Position numbers and translations under genes: made by a program
Shown here: in pieces, positions 1 to 8,200 of the stretch
How the letters are laid out: each line of letters begins with the position of its first letter
How positions within the stretch are numbered: the stretch's first letter is position 1
Origin: Isohypsibius dastychi
Taxonomy: Eukaryota > Tardigrada > Eutardigrada > Parachela > Isohypsibiidae
Reading direction: 5' to 3'
Assembly: GCA_034696485.1 (NCBI GenBank)
Contig: JAQIWT010000853.1
Span: 1 to 14,493, forward strand
Length of the DNA stretch: 14,493 bases
Notes under the pieces: generated by a model
The model's database searches: none
The model's input: the letters and a program-made list of their open reading frames with translations, nothing else
Told to the model about the DNA's origin: nothing

Positions 1-438
1 AAACCAACTGAGCCCACAACAGCACCAACGGAGCTAACTACGAAAGCAACTGATCCCACGACGGTACCCACTGACCCAACCACGAAACTCACTGAACCCA
101 CGACGGTACCCACGGATCCGACCACGAAACCAACTGAGCCCACAACAGCACCAACGGAGCTAACTACGAAAGCAACTGATCCCACGACGGTACCCACTGA
201 CCCGACCATGAAACCAACTGACCCCACGACGGTGCCCACTGACCCGACCACGAAACCAACTGAGCCCACGACGGTACCAACGGATCCGACCACGAAACCA
301 ACTGAGCCCACAACGATGCCAACAGAGCCAACGAAACCAACTGATCCCACGACGGTACCCACTGACCTGACCACGAAACCAACTGAGCCCACAACAGCAC
401 CAACGGAGCTTACTACGAAAGCAACCGAAGGCACAACG
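1..438 (+). repeat. 21-bp tandem repeat (Thr/Pro heptads) with 126-bp higher-order unit
   Basis: About 21 copies of a 21-bp unit encode heptads without a frame break. One copy, near 316-333, has lost a codon (MPTEPT). There is a higher-order period of 126 bp (six heptads): bases 1 to about 84 recur almost exactly at 127 to about 210, and the same block starts again at 376, which is 249 bp further on (twelve heptads minus one codon). Near identity between higher-order copies points to recent unequal exchange. Confidence 0.9.
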
Positions 439-666
439 CCAACCACGAAACCGGATGATGGCATTGTGGACTCGTCTTCAACCACATCATCATCAACTTC
501 TTCTTCTACGCCCGATACAACAACTACAGACTACGAAACACTTGCACCGTTTCCATTTGATCTGTCCATGCTCTCCACCAATGATCCTTCGAACGGGGAA
601 ACAACAAAAAATGCAGCTGCGCCTGATATCCCCAGCGAATACATTATGTACGGAAGTCGTCAGTAA
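1..666 (+). CDS. Secreted mucin-like Thr/Pro heptad-repeat protein, C-terminal part
   Basis: This reading frame is open from the first base of the window to a TAA at 664-666, so the start and any signal peptide lie outside. Residues 1 to about 146 are heptads of the form x-P-T-D/E-P-T-T (for example KPTEPTT, VPTDPTT, APTELTT). A Ser/Thr-rich spacer follows (about 158-178), then a non-repetitive acidic tail ending in YGSRQ. There is no transmembrane segment or GPI-type hydrophobic end, so I infer a soluble or matrix product. Almost every residue of the repeat is Thr, Pro, Asp/Glu or Lys, which is typical of densely O-glycosylated mucin stalks. No catalytic domain is visible in this part. The complementary strand is also open over much of the array, but only as a by-product of the repeat. 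The family is not identified; a cuticle, gland or peritrophic mucin, or the stalk of a larger enzyme such as a chitinase, would all fit. Confidence 0.75.
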   Translation, partial: KPTEPTTAPTELTTKATDPTTVPTDPTTKLTEPTTVPTDPTTKPTEPTTAPTELTTKATDPTTVPTDPTMKPTDPTTVPTDPTTKPTEPTTVPTDPTTKPTEPTTMPTEPTKPTDPTTVPTDLTTKPTEPTTAPTELTTKATEGTTPTTKPDDGIVDSSSTTSSSTSSSTPDTTTTDYETLAPFPFDLSMLSTNDPSNGETTKNAAAPDIPSEYIMYGSRQ

Positions 667-794
667 CGGCGAGGAAACTTTCGTTACTATTCAAATGGTT
701 GTGATAGTCTTTGCTTTCAAAATTCGATTTCAAAGTTTCTTGATTCAAATGGAATCATGTTTTCAAACGCCTTGTTTCTGCTATAACTTATTGA

Positions 795-800
795 AATAAA
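795..800 (+). terminator. Polyadenylation signal AATAAA of the mucin-like gene
   Basis: A canonical AATAAA lies 129 bp after the stop codon of the repeat protein, followed by a TG-rich stretch (tatagtggttgtt). No other AATAAA lies between the stop and this site. Confidence 0.55.
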
Positions 801-2111
801 CTATAGTGGTTGTTAAGACCGTTAACGCGCCTGAACATTTAGGAAGGCCTTCAGGCGCAGTGAGTCCGCGTCCTTGAGTTAGCAATCGATCGGCTGACCT
901 CCTCTTCTTTCACTCAGCGTATCATTTTAGAAAATGATTGACGAATCTCATGTCCCATGGGATACTTGTTCCTGAGGTTGATCATGTCGCAGCAATACAT
1001 CAAGGCCGTGTTTTCCGGTCCCCCATCGTTTCAACACCAAGGGAAAATATTATCTAGGTCTGACTTACATCCACTCCTCAGCACTGAAACCGTGCAAATT
1101 CGATTTGTCAGATAGGATCCCAAGTGTGACACGAGTCAAAAACGAGCATCAACAACATGTTATTCAAATCAGCCTACATCTGCTTGACTGAGTACAGCAT
1201 GCTGTCAAAAGAACACATTATGAAGAAGTAGATCACATGGTTCGATAGTTTTGAATAACCATCAGTTTCACTAATCAACCACATTCAGGGTAATTTTTTT
1301 CATCCCTTAATGAGAGTACAAAGAGTCAGTGAATTTTGACTGAACACAGCGTGGGATTTTGCCGCATTTCGAAGATAACTCTGACCTACGAGAACCACCG
1401 AGGTGACGTAGAAAACACAGTTTAATAGTTTCAGTTTCCGTTCCAGTCAGCAGGCCAGGACGTCTGACAAGCTACGGTTATCCGGCTTACGCGATACTTC
1501 AATTGATAACAATTAGACAACCCCTCCGAACTTGACAGGTTTCCAACTCTCAACCTTCAGGATTTTACCAGTCTGAATGACGTGTCGAGAAATGAGCGGA
1601 AACAATTTGAAACTAGTCTCAACTTTCGTTACTCCGTTCTCTGCCTGGCATTTTTCCTGTTGATCTCAAAGCGCGTACTATCCGCGTTACATTGCGAAAT
1701 TACCGTCTTTCATGCGTTGTTCGACATTATCTTCATTATTCCGATAAATCTTTAGTGGATACTTCGTCATTGCTAACGTAACAAAAACCTTTTCACGAGT
1801 ATTTGCCATTGTCTCAGCATGAAGATTCCCACCTGCGTTCTGAACGATGAATTATGGAATGCGATCTCCACTCCTTCTGCGATTTGAGTAGCCCTGCCAG
1901 CGTGACAGAATTCAATATCCATAATATTATTCAGTCACGGACGGGACTGTATGTTGAAAGGTGTACAGTAGGCGACCTTTGTGTACTCTTCATCATAATT
2001 GCAAAAAGGACACACTGTTGGGACTTCATCAACAGGATATGAGCCTTTTGTCCCCCTATCCAATCAAATCATCCATCACAGAATCTTCGATCAATAGCTC
2101 TACCTGACGTC
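801..2111. other. Intergenic region, mucin-like gene to GPCR gene
   Basis: I see no convincing gene, tRNA or repeat in these 1.3 kb. Open frames are short (the longest is about 62 codons at 1854-2042) and show no recognisable domain or codon bias. The distal end presumably holds the promoter of the downstream receptor gene. Confidence 0.5.
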
Positions 2112-3296
2112 ATGCTACCTATCATTCAATCTCTATCAGATGTATATAAGCCATGCAGCAACCTGACCACTTCTCCAGTTTGGTGTGAGGAAAAAATGGT
2201 AGACTACAAAAAAGCGATCGGGGCCAACGCCGAAAGGGCGAACGGCACCAACACCACTCTCCATACCCAGACAGTCCTGACCCCCTTGGAAGTCAACCTA
2301 CGCTTCGGGTTTTCGATTTTCATTGTTTACTTCGGTGCGGCAGCGGCATGCCTTCTGCTTTTCCTACTAATCAAACAACGCCTCATCAAATCCGGTTGCA
2401 TCATCCTCGTGGCCTACCTGATGGCCGTCATTGCACTGCTCCTCGGTCTCGGCTTCCCATGGCTGATGTTCATTGTTCTGGTTGGGGAAACCAATCCGGC
2501 CAGTTCGGCGCACTGTTTCGCAGCGCAGTTCATCTGGCTCAACCTGATCGCCATCGAAGCGTGGACTGAACTAATGCTGGCTGTCAACCGCTTCGCTGCG
2601 ATCGTTTTCCCGCTGCAATACCGCCTGTACAATACGAGAAAAATGGCACTGACCATGATCACCATTACGGTTATGATTTCGCTGTCAATCAACATTCCAT
2701 CGGGAATCGGATTTGAGGGCTCACGCTGGAATATCCGAGCTCGCGGGTGTATTTACACGAAAAACGAGACTCTCCTGTTGGTACAGGGTATTATTGGAAC
2801 ATATATCCCCCTAATAGCCACTCTCGTGTTATACTTTCTGATCTACGTCAAATTAATTATTCAAAAGGCGCGCGCTCGCAGCCAGATTGTCCCATCAAAC
2901 AAATCGAAAGACAGCGACCAGGGTCAACGTCTTCAAGCCAAACGGATCCATGTCATGAGATCCTTCTTCGTCGCTTCGTTTGTGCATGTGTGCTGTTTGT
3001 TGCCCCCAACCGTTATAATCTCCCTGGGACTCGATATTGTCATGCCGAAACTGGCGTTGTTTTCGCGACCGATGATGATGTTGGGATACATGTTCTGCCC
3101 GGTAAGATCACATAGACCACATGTAGACCCTGACCCTTGATTGTAATTTGTGTTCTAGTTGATTGTCTGCCTGCTAAACTCCGAATACCGAACTGCTCTG
3201 TTCAACATCTGTACCTGCAAAAAGGGACAGCCTGCGAAGGGCTCGAATGTTGATTCCCACCACAAAAGCGCTGATGCACATACCGTGCTGGAATAG
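2112..3296 (+). CDS. Rhodopsin-like (class A) orphan GPCR, two exons
   Basis: Exons are 2112-3101 and 3159-3296, joined over a 57-nt intron (gtaaga...ttctag), giving 375 aa. Seven hydrophobic helices are visible. TM1 is about residues 62-84. TM3 begins with a Cys (HCFAAQF) that can pair with the ECL2 Cys (RGCIYTKNE). TM3 ends in AVNRFAAIVFP, the D/ERY position. TM5 carries its proline (GTYIPLIATLV), TM6 reads CCLLPP, and TM7 runs across the splice as MFCPLIV, followed by LNSEYRTALF (helix 8). N-glycosylation sequons NLT, NGT and NTT sit before TM1. The cytoplasmic tail is about 35 aa with a CTC cluster. An inner ATG at 2196 has a better context (AAAAATGG) and lies downstream of a TATA-like sequence at 2143, so the true protein may be 347 aa. 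Residues standing for N1.50, D2.50, D3.49, W6.48, N7.49 and Y7.53 appear substituted. Peptide receptors are the closest general type by overall look; the ligand is unknown. Confidence 0.85.
2143..2150 (+). promoter_or_regulatory. Possible TATA box (TATATAAG)
   Basis: TATATAAG lies 46 bp before the ATG at 2196. A transcription start about 30 bp downstream (about 2172-2178) would leave a short 5' UTR and exclude the outer ATG at 2112. Only position and motif support this. Confidence 0.35.
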
Positions 3297-4761
3297 AGAC
3301 ACGGAATCTTTTGGTGGTATTGTTCGTCGAATATTCCATGTTAAGAATGATGAAAAGTTGTTTCATGGAATCTGGGCTTTCCAATTCCGATGAAAGCCAA
3401 CTCATTTTGTTCAGTATTTTTATAGTTGCTACTCCCAATTCACCGTTGCATGTCTAGAAGTTGTCAGCATTCAAAGCACATAATCAACCAAAGTTCATTT
3501 TTGTCAGAAAAGCTGTGCAATTCGTGTCAATACCATGACCTTCACAGAAAACTTGTTTTGTGCAGTATGATTTTGCATCCTTGAAAAGTTCTCAGATACA
3601 ATGGGAATCTGATTGGAATTGCTATTTCTCGGTCAACCATTATAACCCAAATCACACATGCGTGCGGCTACATAAGAAAATATGATCTGAATTGATGCAA
3701 CACGATATTCCCTAGCCATGTTGTTGTACTATCGGAACGGGCACTTGGTGCCTGAGGGGCTGATAAAGGAAAAAAAAATACCTGAAAAAAGATTCATAGC
3801 TTGTTCCGAGAGAACTATTATAATGCATACTCATGCAAATTAGGTGCTCTTTAGGTTTAGCGATTTATCAAGGATAACCCAACCCTTAACAAAGACTCGA
3901 TTAGCGGTACTCAGCAGTTCTAAGACAAGAGATTCCTGAAAGTGCACCCAGCTTTCCCATCATTGACTGACTGAACAGCTTCAATCCCACTTTGGAGTGC
4001 TGATCTCACATCGTTACACTAAGAGCTCCTTACAGTGAAACTATGTGTATGGGACAAGAGGCTGAAATTTTTAATACGAGGCCGTATGTGCTGGCTTATA
4101 TGGGCCCAGTTTCGAAAACGTCCGGCCCCATGGGGCCAGCATTCAAGTTTTTAGGCCCATTTTGGGCCCCGTGGTGCCAAAAATTCAATTTTTTGACGAA
4201 AAATCTTATATGAATCCATGGCCGCTGCCCCCCCCCCCCTGGATACACCTTTGGATACCGCAGCAATGTCGATGGACACATCGCATACGACTCTTTTTAG
4301 CAGCACATTAGCACAATGAAAGATTTGCCGCTGAAAGGTAATTATAAAGATAAAATCATCACACAACTTCCACTTCATGAAGACAGTCGTATTGTTGACT
4401 GTGATTGTTGCTTCTGGCAACCCTGGCGGGAATGATCTATTTGCTAGAAAATAGCCCTGTCTCTTTGGTTATTTCAGATATTGACGATATTACAGACGTA
4501 TGCGAGCAAAGAGCTTTGGGCTCTTTGTCTTAATTTCTCAACTTGCTTTCTGTTTAGCTTTTTTCGCATTTATTTGTGCACTGCGCAGAATTTTCAATCG
4601 TTGTCATGTTTTATGTGAAAGATCTATTATGTAACTGAGCTTCCATCCCAAACGTCTGAGCGGAAAAGCGTCAATGTCCTGAGATACCCGATATACTTTA
4701 TCTATGCAAACTCAAATAGCCAAAAAAACCGATTAGGTGGTGATATCCAAGGAATTTCACG
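3297..4761. other. Intergenic region, GPCR gene to channel gene
   Basis: I see no coding exon I can support in these 1.46 kb. The stretch is AT-rich except for an abrupt GC-rich island at about 4100-4260. No AATAAA was found just after the GPCR stop. Short open frames on both strands lack any domain. Confidence 0.5.
4100..4262. repeat. Probable interspersed-repeat remnant, GC-palindromic with poly-C tract
   Basis: This GGCC-rich block stands out from AT-rich surroundings. It holds several GGGCCC/GGCCCC words, a perfect 14-bp palindrome at 4124-4137 (ggccccatggggcc) and a run of 12 C at 4228-4239 followed by a doubled 'tggatac' (4240 and 4253). Similar words and a poly-C/G tract are common at ends of non-coding mobile elements in invertebrates. 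I see no terminal inverted repeat or target duplication, so the class is unknown. Confidence 0.35.
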
Positions 4762-4766
4762 ATGAG
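4762..4766 (+). other. Candidate first coding exon of the channel gene (ATG AG)
   Basis: The channel frame has no ATG upstream of its first transmembrane helix, so an upstream start exon is needed. One candidate is ATG at 4762 (A at -3) followed at once by a good donor (gtaagc at 4767). Joined in phase 2 to the acceptor ending at 5218, it gives M-S-V-P-I-S-E-D-Y. The 452-nt intron is longer than most in the gene. The fit is by phase only; other upstream exons are possible. Confidence 0.25.
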
Positions 4767-5218
4767 GTAAGCCGAAGAAAAAGAATAAACTTTGGATTAC
4801 GTACAGCAGCTCCGTCATCGTTTCTTGACGGTAACATTGTGACCGGCGATGGCTTTCGTTCGTGCTTATCTCATATTACCCCAGATCTTCCTCAAATTGA
4901 ACGTTGGCTCTGTCGTGTTTCTGGGAACAGGAAATCATGCAGATTATTTCCAACTTTGAAAAAAATTCCAAGCATAAATTGTTTTCTCGTTTTTCAGTGC
5001 GCTATTTGAGATCCACGTTTCGAACGACCGGAGGTTGTTCGAATTATTTACTTTGCACGAACTGGTGGCTTAAAACGTAATCATAGGTTCCCTGATTGGA
5101 GTTCATTACTCGCTACGTGCTCAGTTCTTGAGATTACATCTGAAAAAACGTATATTTTTGCACTCGAATTCCATAGAGACTACCATAGGTCTCTGTCAGC
5201 AGATGTATGTCATTGCAG

Positions 5219-8200
5219 CGTGCCAATCAGCGAGGATTATGTCCCCTGCCGGACACTGCCAGGGGACGAACGACGTTGGTATGCTTTCCTGATTGTGAGT
5301 GTGGTAACGCCCTTTATTCTGGCCATTCCCGTCATACTCCTCCGCATCTTCCGCTGGGCCCAAAATCGAGTGCGGAGAGGTCATAAGATTTCAAAGTTGG
5401 ATGATATTGGGTTTGAAACGGCCGTGAGTTTTGCAACGGCTCGCTTGACTTCTGATTTGGGGGTCAGTGGTCAAATTTTGGTGAGTCGGATTCAAAAACA
5501 AATAGAACTTCAGACCCCAAGACATAAAACAGTACTCTTACAGAGGATCATTGGAGTTTTGTGTGCTGCCGGGTCGCTCGTCATCTACTGGTCAGACAGC
5601 GCGCTGTAAGCAACAGAGTCACCTATCTCAGATATCAGGGTGAGGTTCAAGAAGCTGACTTGTTTCCAGACCTTGTCAAGACGTGGAAGTTTGTCAGCGA
5701 TGGACCAATAATGTATGGTGGCAAATCGACCTGGCCTTTAATTGTTATTTTCTGGTGTACTATATCCTGCGAGTAAGTTCTCCTCTTTTTGTTCTCAGTA
5801 TGTACAGTATATCGTCAGTCAACTTTCTGTTGTTTACGATAGTTCCTTGCTGCACATGACAGACTGATGTTTGTATTTGGACCAATGCAGCTTGCAGATT
5901 ACTTCACTGTCCTCGTGGTATTTGTTTCCATCGGACTTAGTCGAAACTGGCATGGTAAGAAACTACACTTTTCGTTTTCGCAAGTTCTTTATGTTTAACA
6001 ATCGAGCTAGTATCGTGAATGCTCGAGGGGAGAAAGAACCGTAGCTAGACCAAACCGAATTTATATAACTAATTTTGGATGTGCAACCAGGTCTGCGTTT
6101 TTTACGCATTTTGAACTCATTGTGGATAGTGGATCTACTTCACCGTTGGAAGGTTCTCTCCAGTGCCGCTCAAGTGCAGTTAGCGCGTCTAGTGTGCTAT
6201 GTCACTATGGCAGTTATCATTGGTGCGGGGTCGTTCCTATTGGTAATCTACCTAAGGACCAGCTCAATCCAAATGCTTTGAGTCATTATTTTTGTTTGTT
6301 CAGTTGGAATGCCAGGGTGATCCATGGGACATGTATGGCAATCGTCAGACTGGTGACAGCTCCACCTTTTGGAACTATGCGTATTTCTCTGTTGTCACGA
6401 TCTCAACCGTTGGCTATGGTGATATCGGATGCAAGACGCTTCTTGGAAGACTGTTCACATGTTTGTACATCTTTGCTTGTTTGGTAAGCTAAGCAAACAC
6501 CCGGCAGATAAACAATGATGTCATTGATTTTGATACTTAGTTTTTCATCGCGTCCTTTATTGCGACTGCTGCAACTCTGATCCCAAGCCCAAGGCGCTAT
6601 CCAAAATTCGACCATGACCAGTACTTTGAGTGAGTCCCAATATTCTATCAACAAGAATCACAATCTCCAGGTGTTAAACCGCCTCGATCAGATCGACACA
6701 TACGCCCATGTTGGAGGGAGAGTTCTTCCAACATTTTACTGTAAACTTTCAAACTTTGATATCCATTCCAGCCATGTTGTTGTTTGTGGATACATCACAA
6801 GTGACACCCTAGACAGATTTCTCAAAGAGTTTTATGGATGCGTGCGACGAAAAGGGATTGAGACTCCATATGTCATTGTGCTTCATCCGTAAGTGACCCA
6901 CACCACATTCCCGAACCAACCGTATCGCATGTTCTATTCAGTGACGAGCCCGAGGACGAGATGCTGCTTCTGCTAAACGACTATCAATCCCACGTCGAAT
7001 ATATCAAGGGATCATCGCTCCAAGACTCAGATCTGGCAAAAGCACGCTTAGCAGCAGCCAGTTCCTGTATGATCCTGACCAACCATAACACTACTGAAGA
7101 TGACGCTGACGATATTCTGCGAATCGTTGCCATCAAAAGATCCAATCCGAACGTCCGCGTTGTGATCCAGACCGTCCGTGAAGCGACTGCCGTAAGTCCA
7201 CCGTATACAATTGTATGTTGTTAAAAGAATGATTTTTCCAGGGTTTCCTTAAGCGATACCCGGCCATCGACGCGCACAAAGGAGATGTAGTCACATGCAA
7301 ACGCAATATCATAGCGGGTCTAGCTGGTGCAAGCTGCATGATACCAGGCTTTTCAACCCTGGTGGCTGATTTATTGAGCAATGAATTCGTGGAGGATTTC
7401 GATGCAACCGCAGTCCCAACTCTGTATGTCAGAGGACAGAGGATGATCTTGACATGCATTAACTTTAGTCCCGCGTTCTACGGGTTGACATTCCCAGAAG
7501 CTGTTGAGTGAGTGATTTTTCCATCTAATCTGGGATGCAAGCCTGAATGTACAAAATTTGTTTGATGGTAAGGATATGCTTCGTGAAGCTAGAAATTGTG
7601 CTGCTGGCGGTGTATAACAACGTCGAGGACTCCACTGCCGAACGCGGACTGATACCCAATCCAACTTCATCTTGTATTATCCAACCGGGGATGGTGGGAC
7701 AAGTCATCACACCCTCTGATCATCATGCAAAAATGTACGGGTCTGATAATGTTCTAACAGAATTTTCTCTGAAACTGCTATGAACGTTGCAGATGTGAGT
7801 ACTTTTGCAAGACTTGTCATGCAGACTCCACAATGAGTATGATCAGGCCATGTGAATGCAGAAAGACAAATCCAGGTAAATTAAGAGATTGGGAATTTCC
7901 CTTGTTCCAGAAGCCAACCGGGATATAGAAGTTTGTCGTATTGAGAATGATCAAAACGTATTGAGTACGTACGCTCTGTATTTCAGTAACCAGCAACAGC
8001 ACTATGAACGGGTTCAGTGGAACGAAGACCCATTCGTATCCAGCTTTGGTCCAAAATCTCACCAAATCAAAATCCTCGGAGGTGCCGTCATTCTCAACTG
8101 CTGACCACGCACCAGTGGATCTTGATGCAAGGCTGGACGATCTTTCTGCTGTCGCCCTATCCGGTGAAGACGCAGGCATGTCTCTCGGCACCAATCAAGT

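Noticed and set aside
164-403. Open frame on the minus strand across the Thr/Pro array
   Set aside because: It is a tryptophan/serine-rich mirror of the 21-bp repeat; the plus-strand frame has the natural composition, non-repeat tail, stop and poly(A) signal.
1854-2042. 62-codon open frame between the mucin-like and GPCR genes
   Set aside because: Length is within chance expectation, with no domain, splice context or codon bias to support it.
2414-2695. Minus-strand open frame inside the GPCR exon
   Set aside because: It is a shadow of the receptor reading frame without any domain.
5773-5890. Longer intron with acceptor at 5890 in the channel gene
   Set aside because: It would delete the S2-S3 link; the acceptor at 5842 restores FLAAHDRLMFVFG, which aligns with the conserved BK segment.
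6614-6771. Open frame continuing upstream of the RCK1 exon, possibly an extra exon
   Set aside because: The acceptor at 6667 would bring a stop in the required phase, and a direct join 6629/6772 gives the BK-like spacing between S6 and RCK1.
7133-7710. Several minus-strand open frames across the RCK1 exons
   Set aside because: They overlap exons of the channel with exact phase and family similarity on the plus strand and show no domain themselves.
7911-7986. Possible cassette exon in the RCK1-RCK2 linker of the channel, at the place where mammalian BK has an alternative splice site
   Set aside because: An acceptor-like ttccag precedes it and a phase-1 donor (gtacgt) exists, but the flanking introns would be only about 35 and 20 nt, and reading on without the second splice hits a stop near 8102.
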